From: Pseudomonas sp. Leaf58
GTDB taxonomy: Bacteria > Pseudomonadota > Gammaproteobacteria > Pseudomonadales > Pseudomonadaceae
NCBI RefSeq assembly: GCF_003627215.1
Contig: NZ_CP032677.1
Coordinates: 1,369,501-1,433,500, forward strand
Direction: 5' to 3'
Length of the DNA: 64,000 nucleotides
A program made the translations under genes and the position numbers. Positions 26,330 through 36,041 of the stretch are shown here, one piece after another. Under the pieces are notes generated by a model. The model made no database searches and had not been told where the DNA came from. It saw only the letters and a list, made by a program, of their open reading frames with translations. Every line of letters begins with the position of its first letter. The first letter of the stretch is position 1.

Positions 26330-27115
26330 GTGATTGATGCATTCGTTCGTATCGGGCCTTTGATGGACCCCGCCAGCTACCCTCAATGGGCCCAGCAATT
26401 GATCGAAGACTGCCGCGAGAGCAAGCGCCGGGTGGTTGAACATGAGTTTTATGCGCGCCTGCGCGACGGCCAGCTGAAACAGTCGACCATTCGCCAGTAC
26501 CTGATCGGTGGCTGGCCGGTGGTGGAGCAGTTCTCGCTGTACATGGCTCACAACCTGACCAAGACCCGCTATGGCCGCCACCAGGGCGAAGACATGGCAC
26601 GGCGCTGGTTGATGCGCAACATCCGCGTCGAGCTCAACCATGCCGACTACTGGGTGAACTGGTGCCAGGCGCACGGTGTGCACCTGCATCAGTTGCAGGC
26701 CCAGGAGGTGCCGCCTGAGCTGAATGGCCTGAACGACTGGTGCTGGCGCGTGTGCGCCACCGAGAACCTGGCCATTTCCATGGCGGCGACCAACTACGCC
26801 ATCGAAGGCGCGACTGGGGAATGGTCGGCGGTGGTGTGCTCGACCGACACCTATGCGCTGGGCTTCCCGGAGGACCAACGCAAACGGGCGATGAAGTGGT
26901 TGAAGATGCATGCCCAATATGATGACGCGCACCCGTGGGAGGCGTTGGAGATCATCTGCACCCTGGCCGGCGAGAACCCGACCCTGGGGCTGCGCAACGA
27001 ACTGCGCAGGGCGATTTGCAAGAGTTATGACTGCATGTACCTGTTCCTGGAACGGTGCATGCAGCTGGAAGGGCGCCAGCAGGGGCGTATGCGCCCGGCG
27101 TTGGCGGCGGGCTGA
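26330..27115 (+). CDS. undA: 1-Undecene synthase UndA (nonheme diiron oxidative decarboxylase)
   Basis: A 261-residue haem-oxygenase-fold enzyme. Motifs match UndA, which converts lauric acid with oxygen to the volatile 1-undecene and CO2: Glu101-x2-His104 (RVELNHADYW), Glu159 (NYAIEGATGEW), then His194, Asp198 and His201 in KMHAQYDDAHPWEAL. These positions coincide with the metal ligands recalled for P. fluorescens Pf-5 UndA, and the length is the same. Automated annotation often calls it TenA- or PqqC-like; the carboxylate/His set argues against both. GTG start with AAGGAG upstream. It is 30 bases behind the GGDEF-EAL gene, and a strong REP hairpin follows. Confidence 0.87.
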   Translation: MIDAFVRIGPLMDPASYPQWAQQLIEDCRESKRRVVEHEFYARLRDGQLKQSTIRQYLIGGWPVVEQFSLYMAHNLTKTRYGRHQGEDMARRWLMRNIRVELNHADYWVNWCQAHGVHLHQLQAQEVPPELNGLNDWCWRVCATENLAISMAATNYAIEGATGEWSAVVCSTDTYALGFPEDQRKRAMKWLKMHAQYDDAHPWEALEIICTLAGENPTLGLRNELRRAICKSYDCMYLFLERCMQLEGRQQGRMRPALAAG

Positions 27116-27126
27116 TACCTGCTTTA

Positions 27127-27156
27127 GCCTCTTCGCGGGCGTGCCCGCGAAGAGGC
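27127..27156. terminator. REP-type hairpin between convergent undA and yciK
   Basis: GCCTCTTCGCGGGC (27127-27140) and GCCCGCGAAGAGGC (27143-27156) form a 14-bp perfect stem with a GT loop, 11 bases past the undA stop and 10 before the yciK stop. It is likely a bidirectional terminator built from one REP unit. Confidence 0.65.
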
Positions 27157-27166
27157 CAGGGCAGGC

Positions 27167-27907
27167 TTACTGGGCGTTGAACGCCTGCCCGTTCACCGCT
27201 TTGCTGTCCGGCCCCATCAAGTACAGGTACACCGGCATGATCTCTTCAGGCAGTGGGTTGCTCTGCGGGTTCTCGCTGGGGTACGCCTGGGCGCGCATTG
27301 CCGTGCGCGTGGCGCCCGGGTTGATGCTGTTGGAGCGCACCGGCGCTACGCCTTCCAGTTCGTCAGCCAAGGTTTGCATGAGGCCCTCGGTGGCGAACTT
27401 CGACACCCCGTAAGCGCCCCAGTAGGCCCGGCCCTTGCGCCCCACGCTACTGCTGGTGAACACCACCGACGCGTCTTCCGACAGCTTCAGCAGCGGCAAC
27501 AAGGTGCTGGTGAGCATGAAGGTGGCATCGACGTTGATGTGCATCACCCGCATGAAGTTGTCGCCCGACAGCTGCTCCAGCGGCGTGCGCGGGCCAATGA
27601 TCGAGGCGTTGTTGAGCAAGCCGTCGAGGCGGCCGAATTGGTCCTCGATCATCACCGCCAGTTCGTCGTACTGGTGGGGCAGGGCGGTTTCCAGGTTGAA
27701 CGGAATTACCACTGGTTGCGGGTGCCCGGCAGCTTCGATCTGGTCGTAGACCTCGTTGAGGTTGGCCTCGGTCTTGCCCAGCAGCAGCACGGTAGCCCCT
27801 AGCGCGGCATAGGCCTTGGCGGCAGCGGCGCCGATGCCGCGGCCGGCACCGGTAACCAGGATGACCCGGCCTTGCAGCAGGCCGGGGCGGGCGGTGTAGT
27901 CGAACAT
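27167..27907 (-). CDS. yciK: YciK-family short-chain dehydrogenase
   Basis: A 246-residue SDR. Cofactor motif TGAGRGIGAAAAKAY lies near residue 19, NNAS in LDGLLNNASIIG, catalytic Ser in VVFTSSSVGRKG and Tyr-Lys in AYWGAYGVSKFATEG. The YciK group sits beside mupP and ubiG in pseudomonads; its substrate is unknown. It lies downstream of mupP on the same strand with a 59-base gap holding a REP fragment, so mupP-yciK read-through is possible. Its ATG is preceded by AAAGGGAAT. Confidence 0.87.
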   Translation of the reverse strand: MFDYTARPGLLQGRVILVTGAGRGIGAAAAKAYAALGATVLLLGKTEANLNEVYDQIEAAGHPQPVVIPFNLETALPHQYDELAVMIEDQFGRLDGLLNNASIIGPRTPLEQLSGDNFMRVMHINVDATFMLTSTLLPLLKLSEDASVVFTSSSVGRKGRAYWGAYGVSKFATEGLMQTLADELEGVAPVRSNSINPGATRTAMRAQAYPSENPQSNPLPEEIMPVYLYLMGPDSKAVNGQAFNAQ

Positions 27908-27937
27908 ATCTATTCCCTTTTTATGGCGCGACAGACC

Positions 27938-27960
27938 TTGTGGGAGCGGGCGTCAGCCGT
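27938..27960. repeat. Partial REP between mupP and yciK
   Basis: TTGTGGGAGCGGGCGTCAGC is a degenerate single REP arm without its mate. Confidence 0.4.
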
Positions 27961-27966
27961 GGCTAC

Positions 27967-28644
27967 TCAGCAGCCGCACAGCGCGCTGTCGATCACTTTG
28001 CGCAGGTCCAACGGGTGGTCCACCACCACGTCGGCGCCCCAGTTGTTGGGGTTGTCCTCTGGATGAATATAGCCGTAGCGCACTGCCGCCGTGCGGGTGC
28101 CGGCATCGCGGCCTGACTCGATGTCGCGCAGGTCGTCGCCGACGAACAGCACGCTGGCCGGGTCCAGGTTCAGGGTTTTGCAGGCCAGGATCAGCGGCTC
28201 GGGGTCGGGCTTGCTGTTTTTCACGTGGTCCGGGCAAATCAGCAGCGCCGAACGCTCGGCCAGGCCCAGCTGCTGCATGATCGGCTCGGCGAAGCGCACC
28301 GGCTTGTTGGTGACCACGCCCCACAGCAGGTTGCCTTTCTCGATGTCGGCCAGCAGCTCGGCCATGCCATCGAACAGCTTGCTGTGCACGGCGCAGTCGC
28401 GCTGGTAGCGCTCCAGGAACTCCTGGCGCAGGGCCTCGAAACCCTCGGCCTCGGGGGCCATGGCAAAAGTGGCTGCAACCATGGCGCGGGCACCGCCCGA
28501 AATCACGCCGCGGATCAGGTTGTCGTCAACGGCCGGCAGGCCACGCTCGGTGAGCATGGCCTGGCAGATGGCGATGAAGTCCGGTGCCGTGTCGAGCAAG
28601 GTGCCGTCCATGTCGAAGAGTACTGCTTGCAAACGCATGCTCAT
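27967..28644 (-). CDS. mupP: HAD phosphatase MupP (MurNAc-6-phosphate phosphatase) / Gph-like
   Basis: A 225-residue HAD-family phosphatase. In Pseudomonas this position, between yciK and ubiG, is held by MupP, which dephosphorylates MurNAc-6-phosphate in peptidoglycan recycling and affects fosfomycin and beta-lactam tolerance. HAD motifs are complete: [13 protein letters not shown] (nucleophile Asp), the Thr of VVTNKP, Lys in KNSKPDPEP and [15 protein letters not shown]. It overlaps ubiG by four bases (ATGA type), so the two are translationally coupled. Gph (phosphoglycolate phosphatase) is the close alternative; context supports MupP. Confidence 0.86.
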   Translation of the reverse strand: MSMRLQAVLFDMDGTLLDTAPDFIAICQAMLTERGLPAVDDNLIRGVISGGARAMVAATFAMAPEAEGFEALRQEFLERYQRDCAVHSKLFDGMAELLADIEKGNLLWGVVTNKPVRFAEPIMQQLGLAERSALLICPDHVKNSKPDPEPLILACKTLNLDPASVLFVGDDLRDIESGRDAGTRTAAVRYGYIHPEDNPNNWGADVVVDHPLDLRKVIDSALCGC

Positions 28645-29339
28645 GCCTCGCGCAGGGTCTGGATCATGTAGTTGACGTCGACGTCGCTGCTGAGCTTGTA
28701 GTGCTTGGTCAGCGGGTTGTAGGTCAGGCCGATGATGTCCTTCACCTGCAGGCCGGCATCGCGGCTCCAGGCGCCCAGTTCGGACGGGCGGATGAACTTC
28801 TTGAAGTCGTGGGTGCCACGCGGCAGCATCTTCAGGATGTACTCGGCGCCGACGATGGCCAGCAGGTAGGCCTTGGGGTTGCGGTTGATGGTGGAGAAGA
28901 ACACCTGGCCGCCAGGCTTGACCATGCGGTAGCAGGCGCGAATGACCGAGGACGGGTCGGGCACGTGTTCGAGCATTTCCAGGCAGGTCACCACGTCGAA
29001 CTGTTCAGGCATTTCTTCGGCCAAGGCTTCGGCGGTGATCTGCCGGTACTCCACCTGCACGCCCGACTCCAGCTGGTGCAACTGGGCCACGGCCAGCGGT
29101 GCCTCGCCCATGTCGATACCGGTGACCGTCGCGCCGCGCAGGGCCATGGCCTCGCTGAGGATGCCGCCGCCGCAGCCCACGTCCAGCACCTTCTTGCCGG
29201 CCAGGCTGGCGCGTTCGTCGATCCAGTTGACGCGCAGTGGGTTGATTTCGTGCAGCGGCTTGAACTCGCTTTCGCGGTCCCACCAGCGGTGGGCCAGCGC
29301 TTCGAACTTGGCGATTTCGGCGCGGTCGACGTTGCTCAT
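28641..29339 (-). CDS. ubiG: Ubiquinone biosynthesis O-methyltransferase UbiG
   Basis: A 232-residue SAM methyltransferase catalysing both O-methylations of ubiquinone synthesis. Visible motifs are the amphipathic N-terminus ([30 protein letters not shown]), motif [17 protein letters not shown] and [16 protein letters not shown]. Its frame overlaps mupP by four bases. It diverges from mtnA across about 110 bases that should contain both promoters. Confidence 0.94.
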   Translation of the reverse strand: MSNVDRAEIAKFEALAHRWWDRESEFKPLHEINPLRVNWIDERASLAGKKVLDVGCGGGILSEAMALRGATVTGIDMGEAPLAVAQLHQLESGVQVEYRQITAEALAEEMPEQFDVVTCLEMLEHVPDPSSVIRACYRMVKPGGQVFFSTINRNPKAYLLAIVGAEYILKMLPRGTHDFKKFIRPSELGAWSRDAGLQVKDIIGLTYNPLTKHYKLSSDVDVNYMIQTLREA

Positions 29340-29407
29340 TGAACAGTCCTCTGAAACTTCGCAAAATTGCGCCGGAGTATACCCGAGCGCTTGGCCCCGA
29401 GGGTCGC

Positions 29408-29413
29408 TATAAT
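29408..29413 (+). promoter_or_regulatory. Candidate -10 element before mtnA
   Basis: A perfect TATAAT lies 37 bases before the mtnA ATG in the ubiG-mtnA gap. No good -35 hexamer sits at 16-18 bases, so this is tentative. Confidence 0.35.
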
Positions 29414-29449
29414 CGCCGGCTTTTGATATCCAAACGACGGGGAGAGGCG

Positions 29450-30526
29450 ATGCGCGAGCGACTTTTGGCGGCGGAGAAGGTGACCGGGATCCGCTGGCAG
29501 GGCGGCATCTTGCACCTGCTCGACCAGCGCCTGCTGCCGTCGGAGGAACGCTGGCTGGCCTGCGACACTGTCACGCAGGTGGCGGCGGCGATCCGCGACA
29601 TGGCCGTGCGTGGCGCGTCAGCCATTGGTATTGCCGCGGCTTATGGCTTGGTGCTGGCCCTGGAAGAGCGGCTGGCCGAGGGCGGCGACTGGGAGATGGA
29701 CCTGGAAGAGGATTTTCTCATCCTGGCCGAGGCGCGCCCTACCGCTGCCAACCTGTTTTGGGCGCTGAACCGCATGCGTGAGCGCCTGCAGCGCCTGCGC
29801 CCGGACGAAAACGTGTTGGCGGCGCTGGAGGCCGAAGCGGTGGCTATCCACGAAAGCGACCGTGAAGCCAACCTGACCATGGCCCAGCAGGGCATCGAAC
29901 TGATCCGGCGCCACCAGGGCAACGCCCAGGCTCTGCTCACCTACGGCAATGCCGGTGCCCTGGCCAGCGGTGGCTTCGGCACCGCGCTGGGGGTGATCCG
30001 CGCTGGCTACCTGGAGGGCATGGTGGAGCGGGTGTATGCCGGCGAAACCCGCCCTTGGCTGCAGGGCGCGCGTCTGACCGCCTGGGAGCTGGCCAACGAA
30101 GGCATCCCGGTGACCCTGTGCGCCGACTCGGCGCTGGCTCACCTGATGAAAACCAAGGGCATTACCTGGGTGGTGGTGGGCGCGGACTGCATTGCCGCCA
30201 ACGGCGATGTGGCCAGCAAGATCGGCACCTACCAACTGGCGGTCAGCGCCATGCATCACGGTGTGCGCTTCATGGTGGTGGCGCCGAGTACCAGCATCGA
30301 CCTCAACCTGGCCACGGGTGAGGACATCCCGCTCGAAGAGCGCGCCGCCGACGAGTTGCTGGACATTGGCGGTACCCGGGTGGCGCCGGATGTCGAGGTG
30401 TTCAACCCGGTGTTCGACGTGACCCCGGCTGATCTGATCGACGTGATCGTGACCGAGCGCGGTATCGTCGAGCGCCCGGACACCGCCAAGTTGGCGCAAC
30501 TGATGTGCCGCAAGCGCCTGCACTGA
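29450..30526 (+). CDS. mtnA: MtnA-family methylthioribose-1-phosphate isomerase, active site altered
   Basis: A 358-residue member of the eIF2B-like MtnA family, normally converting methylthioribose-1-phosphate to methylthioribulose-1-phosphate in methionine salvage. Length, fold and position are normal, but key residues differ. The family THCN motif reads TYGN, so the catalytic Cys (Cys160 in B. subtilis) is Gly166. The proton-donor Asp240 is kept as Asp246, but GADR is GADC, substrate-binding Asn250 is Ser256, and RGAPAIG reads RGASAIG. The 80-residue spacing between the two catalytic positions confirms the register. ATG 29450 follows GGAGAGG. The gene is intact; classical activity is doubtful. 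Confidence 0.85.
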   Translation: MRERLLAAEKVTGIRWQGGILHLLDQRLLPSEERWLACDTVTQVAAAIRDMAVRGASAIGIAAAYGLVLALEERLAEGGDWEMDLEEDFLILAEARPTAANLFWALNRMRERLQRLRPDENVLAALEAEAVAIHESDREANLTMAQQGIELIRRHQGNAQALLTYGNAGALASGGFGTALGVIRAGYLEGMVERVYAGETRPWLQGARLTAWELANEGIPVTLCADSALAHLMKTKGITWVVVGADCIAANGDVASKIGTYQLAVSAMHHGVRFMVVAPSTSIDLNLATGEDIPLEERAADELLDIGGTRVAPDVEVFNPVFDVTPADLIDVIVTERGIVERPDTAKLAQLMCRKRLH

Positions 30527-30889
30527 TTTTTGTATGCCTGTGCCGCCTCTTCGCGGGTAAACCCGCTCCTACATGAGCCTCGTGCCCCCAGGCCTTGTGA
30601 TATCCCTGTAGGGGCGGGTTCACCCGCGAAGAGGCCGGTACAGGCAATAAAAAATCAAGATTCAAACCCGCTTCGGGCTACCCGGTACATCTCCCCACCG
30701 CCCCTGCCTTTGTGATAACATCCGGCAGTTTCCAAGACCGCCCATCACGGCGGCCTATATTGCGCAGATCCATGGCACAACTCATTGATTTGTCGTAAGT
30801 CGTCGCACCCTTATGCGCTGCGGCGGCGAGCTTCGTTCGGCCCTTGATGGAGCTGCGAAGTTTCACCAGAAAAAGGAATCAGGCTTCTC
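30527..30889. other. mtnA-gyrA intergenic region
   Basis: A 363-base gap. The first 120 bases carry a REP pair; the remaining 240 form the gyrA leader. No ORF with coding character was seen, and no convincing -35/-10 pair could be fixed by eye. Confidence 0.6.
30536..30647. repeat. REP pair downstream of mtnA
   Basis: GCCTGTGCCGCCTCTTCGCG (from 30536) is mirrored by CGCGAAGAGGCCGGTACAGGC ending at 30646, with inner arms GGGTAAACCCGCTCCTAC and GTAGGGGCGGGTTCACCC. Confidence 0.82.
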
Positions 30890-33655
30890 ATGGGCGAACT
30901 GGCCAAAGAAATCCTCCCGGTCAATATCGAAGACGAACTGAGACAGTCTTACCTCGACTACGCGATGAGCGTGATTGTCGGGCGAGCGCTGCCCGATGCG
31001 CGTGACGGCTTGAAGCCCGTGCATCGTCGCGTTCTCTATGCGATGAGCGAACTGGGCAACGACTGGAACAAACCGTACAAGAAATCCGCCCGTGTGGTCG
31101 GTGACGTGATCGGTAAGTATCACCCGCACGGCGACACCGCGGTCTACGACACCATCGTGCGTATGGCCCAGCCGTTCTCGCTGCGCTACCTGCTGGTCGA
31201 CGGCCAGGGCAACTTCGGTTCGGTGGACGGCGACAACGCCGCGGCCATGCGATACACCGAAGTGCGCATGACCAAGTTGGCCCACGAGCTGCTGGCCGAT
31301 CTGCACAAAGAAACCGTCGACTGGGTGCCCAACTACGACGGTACCGAGCAAATCCCGGCGGTCATGCCGACGCGTATTCCCAACCTGCTGGTCAACGGCT
31401 CCAGCGGTATCGCCGTGGGCATGGCGACCAACATTCCGCCACACAACCTCGGTGAAGTCATCGATGGCTGCCTGGCACTGATCGAAAATCCGGAAGTCAC
31501 CATCGATGAGCTGATGCAGTTCATTCCTGGCCCAGACTTCCCGACTGCCGGCATCATCAACGGCCGCCAGGGCATCATCGAGGCCTATCGTACCGGCCGT
31601 GGCCGCATCTACATGCGCGCCCGCTCCGAAATCGAAGACATCGACAAGGTCGGCGGCCGCCAGCAGATCGTCGTCACCGAGCTGCCATACCAGCTGAACA
31701 AAGCGCGCTTGATCGAAAAGATCGCCGAGCTGGTAAAAGAGAAGAAAATCGAAGGCATCACCGAGCTGCGCGACGAGTCCGACAAGGACGGCATGCGTAT
31801 CGTGATCGAGCTGCGTCGCGGCGAGGTGCCGGAGGTGGTGCTGAACAACCTCTACCAGCAAACCCAGCTGCAGAGCGTGTTCGGCATCAACGTGGTTGCC
31901 CTTGTCGACGGCCGCCCGCGCCTGCTCAACCTCAAGGACCTGCTCGAAGCGTTCGTCCGTCACCGCCGTGAAGTGGTGACCCGCCGTACCGTGTTCGAAC
32001 TGCGCAAGGCCCGTGAACGCGGGCACATCCTTGAAGGCCAGGCGGTCGCGCTGTCCAACATCGACCCGGTCATCGCCCTGATCAAGGCCTCGCCGACCCC
32101 GTCCGAAGCCAAGGAAGCCCTGGTGTCCACGCCGTGGGAATCCAGTGCCGTGCAGGTCATGGTCGAGCGCGCCGGCGCCGATTCCTGCCGCCCTGAGGAC
32201 CTGCCAGAGCAGTATGGCCTGCATGACGGCAAGTACTTCCTGTCGCCAGAGCAGGCCCAGGCCATTCTCGACCTGCGCCTGCACCGCCTGACCGGCCTGG
32301 AGCACGAGAAGCTGCTGGCCGAGTACCAGGAAATCCTCGAGCAGATTGGCGAGCTGATCCGCATCCTCAGCAGCGCCGAGCGCCTGATGGAAGTGATCCG
32401 CGAAGAGCTGGAAGCCATTCGCGCCGAGTACGGCGATGCCCGCCGCACCGAAATCCTCAATGCCAGCCACGACCTCAACTACGGCGACATGATCCCGGAG
32501 GAAGAGCGCGTGGTCACCATCTCCCACGGTGGTTATGCCAAGACCCAGCCATTGTCCGCTTACCAGGCCCAGCGCCGCGGCGGCAAAGGCAAGTCGGCGA
32601 CCGGCGTGAAGGACGAGGATTACATCGAACACCTGTTGGTCGCCAATAGCCACGCCACCCTGTTGCTGTTCTCCAGCAAGGGCAAGGTGTACTGGAAAAA
32701 GACCTACGAAATCCCCGAAGCGTCCCGTGCTGCTCGTGGGCGCCCGCTGGTCAACCTGTTGCCGCTGGAGGAGGGTGAGCGCATCACCGCCATGCTGCAG
32801 ATTGACCTCGAAGCGCTGCAGCAAAACGCCGACCTCGACGAAGAGCTGGAAGAGGCTGATGACACCGTGCTCGAGGGTGAGCTGGTAGAAGCCGAAGAAG
32901 TCGACGAAGAAGACGGCGACACCCCGGAGTGGGTGGCCGAGCCGACCGGCGCGTACATCTTCATGGCCACTGCTTCCGGTACCGTCAAGAAGACCCCGCT
33001 GGTGCAGTTCGCCCGTCCGCGCTCCAACGGCCTGATTGCCTTGAAGCTGAAAGAAGGCGACACCTTGATTGCGGCGGCCATCACCGACGGCGCCAAAGAA
33101 GTCATGATGTTCTCTGACGCTGGCAAGGTCATCCGCTTCGCCGAGAGCGTGGTGCGGGAAATGGGCCGTACCGCCCGTGGCGTGCGCGGCATGAAGCTGG
33201 GCAAGGGGCAGCAGATCATTTCGATGCTGATCCCGGAGTCGGGCGCGCAAATTCTTACCGCCTCCGAGCGTGGCTTTGGCAAGCGCACCCCGCTGTCCAA
33301 GTTCCCGCGTCGCGGCCGTGGTGGCCAGGGCGTGATTGCCATGGGTACCAAAGGGCGCAACGGCCTGCTGATTGGTGCTATCCAGGTGCATGATGGGGAG
33401 GAGATCATGCTGATCTCCGACCAGGGCACGTTGGTGCGTACCCGCGTTGGCGAAGTGTCCAGCCTGAGCCGTAACACCCAGGGCGTTACCCTGATCAAGC
33501 TGGCCGCTGACGAGACGTTGGTGGGCCTGGAGCGGATCCAGGAGCCGTCCGAGGAAGACCTCGATGAGGTAATCGAGGTGGGCGAGGAAGGTGTCGAGGC
33601 GGAAGCGCCAGATAACGAAGATGCTGCCGGCGCCGAAGAGGCACCGCAAGAGTAA
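30890..33655 (+). CDS. gyrA: DNA gyrase subunit A
   Basis: A 921-residue type II topoisomerase subunit that, with GyrB, introduces negative supercoils. The catalytic Tyr is residue 122 (AAAMRYTEV). The quinolone-resistance region reads [10 protein letters not shown] with Thr83 and Asp87, the quinolone-susceptible wild-type state. The C-terminal beta-pinwheel carries the GyrA box QRRGGKG. An acidic insert of about 35 residues (about 645-680, rich in Glu and Asp) interrupts the C-terminal domain, as in other pseudomonads and unlike the 875-residue E. coli protein. A second acidic tail closes the protein. AAAAAGGA lies 13 bases before the ATG. Confidence 0.97.
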   Translation: MGELAKEILPVNIEDELRQSYLDYAMSVIVGRALPDARDGLKPVHRRVLYAMSELGNDWNKPYKKSARVVGDVIGKYHPHGDTAVYDTIVRMAQPFSLRYLLVDGQGNFGSVDGDNAAAMRYTEVRMTKLAHELLADLHKETVDWVPNYDGTEQIPAVMPTRIPNLLVNGSSGIAVGMATNIPPHNLGEVIDGCLALIENPEVTIDELMQFIPGPDFPTAGIINGRQGIIEAYRTGRGRIYMRARSEIEDIDKVGGRQQIVVTELPYQLNKARLIEKIAELVKEKKIEGITELRDESDKDGMRIVIELRRGEVPEVVLNNLYQQTQLQSVFGINVVALVDGRPRLLNLKDLLEAFVRHRREVVTRRTVFELRKARERGHILEGQAVALSNIDPVIALIKASPTPSEAKEALVSTPWESSAVQVMVERAGADSCRPEDLPEQYGLHDGKYFLSPEQAQAILDLRLHRLTGLEHEKLLAEYQEILEQIGELIRILSSAERLMEVIREELEAIRAEYGDARRTEILNASHDLNYGDMIPEEERVVTISHGGYAKTQPLSAYQAQRRGGKGKSATGVKDEDYIEHLLVANSHATLLLFSSKGKVYWKKTYEIPEASRAARGRPLVNLLPLEEGERITAMLQIDLEALQQNADLDEELEEADDTVLEGELVEAEEVDEEDGDTPEWVAEPTGAYIFMATASGTVKKTPLVQFARPRSNGLIALKLKEGDTLIAAAITDGAKEVMMFSDAGKVIRFAESVVREMGRTARGVRGMKLGKGQQIISMLIPESGAQILTASERGFGKRTPLSKFPRRGRGGQGVIAMGTKGRNGLLIGAIQVHDGEEIMLISDQGTLVRTRVGEVSSLSRNTQGVTLIKLAADETLVGLERIQEPSEEDLDEVIEVGEEGVEAEAPDNEDAAGAEEAPQE

Positions 33656-33670
33656 GCAAGCGTAGAACCC

Positions 33671-33698
33671 AAACGGGGCGACCAAGGTCGCCCCGTTT
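33671..33698 (+). terminator. Hairpin terminator after gyrA
   Basis: AAACGGGGCGACC (33671-33683) pairs perfectly with GGTCGCCCCGTTT (33686-33698), 15 bases after the gyrA stop; the T-run is short (GTTT). Confidence 0.65.
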
Positions 33699-33784
33699 GA
33701 CTGATTAGGCCGGGCAATGCCTGGCCCGCTGCCACAGGGTTCCTGCAGAACTAGCTGTTTAGATCTATTAGAGCGAGAGTGGAT

Positions 33785-34870
33785 GTGAGCAAACGAGCCT
33801 TTAACTTCTGCGCAGGCCCTGCCGCGCTTCCTGACGCTGTGTTGCAGCGCGCCCAGGCCGAGATGCTGGACTGGCATGGCAAGGGCTTGTCGGTGATGGA
33901 GATGAGCCATCGCAGCGACGATTACGTGGCCATCGCCGAAAAGGCCGAGCAGGACCTGCGTGACCTGCTGGCCGTCCCCTCCAACTACAAGGTGCTGTTC
34001 CTGCAGGGCGGCGCCAGCCAGCAGTTCGCCGAAATTCCGCTCAACCTGCTGCCGGAAAACGGTACCGCCGACTACATCGAGACCGGTATCTGGTCGAAGA
34101 AGGCCATCGAGGAAGCGCGCCGCTTCGGCAACGTCAATGTCGCCGCCAGCGCCAAGCCCTACGACTACCTGGCTATCCCCGGCCAGAACGAGTGGAACCT
34201 GAGCAAAAACGCGGCGTACGTGCACTATGCGTCCAACGAGACCATCGGTGGCCTGCAGTTTGACTGGGTGCCCGAGACCGGTGACGTGCCGCTGGTGGTC
34301 GACATGTCGTCCGACATCCTCTCGCGCCCGATCGACGTGTCGCAGTACGGCCTGATCTACGCCGGTGCGCAGAAAAACATCGGCCCAAGCGGCCTGGTGG
34401 TGGTAATCGTCCGCGAAGACCTGCTGGGCCGCGCCCGTAGCCACTGCCCGACCATGCTCGACTACAAGGTCTCGGCCGACAACGGCTCGATGTACAACAC
34501 CCCGGCCACCTACTCCTGGTACCTCTCGGGCCTGGTGTTCGAGTGGCTGAAAGAGCAGGGTGGCGTCGAGGCCATGGAGCAGCGCAACCGCGCCAAAAAA
34601 GAGCGCCTGTATGGCTTCATCGACAACAGCGCGTTTTACACCAACCCGATCAGCCACAACGCGCGTTCGTGGATGAACGTGCCGTTCCGCCTGGCTGACG
34701 AGCGCCTGGACAAGGCTTTCCTCGCCGGCGCCGACGCCCGTGGCCTGCTCAACCTCAAGGGGCACCGTTCGGTGGGTGGCATGCGCGCTTCCATCTACAA
34801 CGCGCTGGGCCTGGAAGCGGTTGAAGCGCTGGTTGGCTACATGGCCGAATTCGAGAAGGAGCACGCTTGA
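33785..34870 (+). CDS. serC: Phosphoserine/phosphohydroxythreonine aminotransferase
   Basis: A 361-residue PLP enzyme making O-phosphoserine (serine route) and 4-phosphohydroxythreonine (PLP route). It begins SKRAFNFCAGPAALPD, has LQGGASQQFAEIPLNLL and a PLP-Lys segment IYAGAQKNIGPSGL. The GTG at 33785 gives the standard N-terminus with GAGAG upstream; a GTG two codons earlier is possible. Its TGA overlaps the ATG of pheA (TGATG), so translation is coupled, as expected for the serC-pheA-tyrA/aroA-cmk-rpsA supraoperon of gammaproteobacteria. Confidence 0.95.
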   Translation: MSKRAFNFCAGPAALPDAVLQRAQAEMLDWHGKGLSVMEMSHRSDDYVAIAEKAEQDLRDLLAVPSNYKVLFLQGGASQQFAEIPLNLLPENGTADYIETGIWSKKAIEEARRFGNVNVAASAKPYDYLAIPGQNEWNLSKNAAYVHYASNETIGGLQFDWVPETGDVPLVVDMSSDILSRPIDVSQYGLIYAGAQKNIGPSGLVVVIVREDLLGRARSHCPTMLDYKVSADNGSMYNTPATYSWYLSGLVFEWLKEQGGVEAMEQRNRAKKERLYGFIDNSAFYTNPISHNARSWMNVPFRLADERLDKAFLAGADARGLLNLKGHRSVGGMRASIYNALGLEAVEALVGYMAEFEKEHA

Positions 34871-35964
34871 TGTCCGAACAGGAGCTCAAGGCGCTGCGCG
34901 TGCGTATCGACAGCCTCGACGAGAAAATCCTCGAGCTGATCAGCGACCGCGCCCGTTGCGCTGAAGAAGTCGCCCGGGTCAAGACCGCCTCGCTGAAAGA
35001 GGGCGAGAAGCCGGTGTTCTACCGCCCCGAGCGTGAAGCTGCCGTGCTCAAGCGGGTGATGGAGCGCAACAAGGGGCCACTGGGTAACGAAGAGATGGCG
35101 CGGCTGTTCCGCGAAATCATGTCGTCCTGCCTGGCCTTGGAAGAGCCGCTGAAAATCGCCTACCTCGGCCCTGAGGGTACCTTCACCCAGGCGGCGGCGA
35201 TGAAGCACTTCGGCCACGCGGTGATCAGCCGGCCGATGGCGGCCATCGACGAAGTTTTCCGCGAAGTAGCGGCCGGTGCGGTCAACTTCGGCGTGGTGCC
35301 GGTGGAAAACTCCACTGAAGGCGCCGTCAGCCACACGCTGGACAGCTTCCTCGAGCACGACATGGTGATTTGCGGCGAAGTCGAGCTGCGTATCCACCAC
35401 CACCTGCTGGTCGGCGAAAACACCAAGACCGACAGCATCACCCGCATCTACTCCCACGCCCAGTCGCTGGCCCAGTGCCGCAAGTGGCTGGACGCGCACT
35501 ACCCGAACGTGGAGCGTGTGGCAGTGTCGAGCAATGCCGAGGCGGCCAAGCGGGTCAAGGGTGAGTGGAACTCGGCGGCGATCGCCGGCGATATGGCGGC
35601 CAACCTGTACGGGTTGACCCGCCTGGCCGAGAAGATCGAAGACCGCCCGGACAACTCCACGCGCTTCCTGATGATCGGCAGCCAAGAAGTGCCGCCGACC
35701 GGCGACGACAAGACTTCGATCATTGTTTCGATGAGCAACAAGCCGGGTGCCTTGCACGAACTGCTGGTACCGTTCCACCAGAACGGCATCGACCTGACCC
35801 GCATCGAGACCCGACCGTCGCGCAGTGGCAAGTGGACCTACGTGTTCTTCATCGACTTCGTCGGCCACCACCGCGACCCGCTGATCAAGGCGGTGCTCGA
35901 GCAGATCAGCCAGGAGGCTGTGGCGCTGAAGGTGCTGGGGTCGTATCCGAAGGCGGTGCTTTGA
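34870..35964 (+). CDS. pheA: Bifunctional chorismate mutase / prephenate dehydratase
   Basis: A 364-residue P-protein of phenylalanine synthesis. The AroQ chorismate mutase occupies about residues 1-90 (LRVRIDSLDEKILELISDRARCA), prephenate dehydratase about 93-275 (YLGPEGTFTQAA; VVPVENSTEGAV; NSTRFLMIG) and an ACT domain about 285-360 (KPGALHELL; IETRPSR) that binds phenylalanine for feedback inhibition. ATG 34870 overlaps the serC stop. A hairpin follows, then tyrA-aroA 77 bases on; no hisC is present between them, unlike P. aeruginosa. Confidence 0.95.
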   Translation: MSEQELKALRVRIDSLDEKILELISDRARCAEEVARVKTASLKEGEKPVFYRPEREAAVLKRVMERNKGPLGNEEMARLFREIMSSCLALEEPLKIAYLGPEGTFTQAAAMKHFGHAVISRPMAAIDEVFREVAAGAVNFGVVPVENSTEGAVSHTLDSFLEHDMVICGEVELRIHHHLLVGENTKTDSITRIYSHAQSLAQCRKWLDAHYPNVERVAVSSNAEAAKRVKGEWNSAAIAGDMAANLYGLTRLAEKIEDRPDNSTRFLMIGSQEVPPTGDDKTSIIVSMSNKPGALHELLVPFHQNGIDLTRIETRPSRSGKWTYVFFIDFVGHHRDPLIKAVLEQISQEAVALKVLGSYPKAVL

Positions 35965-35976
35965 TCGAAGATTGCC

Positions 35977-35995
35977 GGGGCCGCACCGCGGCCCC
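35977..35995 (+). other. Hairpin between pheA and tyrA-aroA
   Basis: GGGGCCGC (35977-35984), ACC loop, GCGGCCCC (35988-35995): an 8-bp stem with no T-run, 12 bases past pheA. It may be a partial attenuator inside the operon. Confidence 0.4.
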
Positions 35996-36041
35996 AATGG
36001 CCTTCACAGGCTGCCTAGATTTCTGAACAGGGTTCGCACCA

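Noticed and set aside
26330..27115. TenA thiaminase or PqqC identity for this protein
   Set aside because: The carboxylate/His set at 101, 104, 159, 194, 198 and 201 matches UndA, and no thiamin or PQQ genes are nearby.
9106..30647. Repeated palindromes considered as a CRISPR array
   Set aside because: They are inverted pairs scattered between genes, with no regular spacers; they fit REP/BIME elements.
30863..34864. A 1,333-codon open frame on the minus strand across gyrA and serC
   Set aside because: It is antisense to two certain genes, has no recognisable domain and follows from GC-rich codon bias on the other strand.
35965..36041. Remnant of hisC between pheA and tyrA-aroA
   Set aside because: Only 77 bases with a hairpin; no coding remnant is visible.
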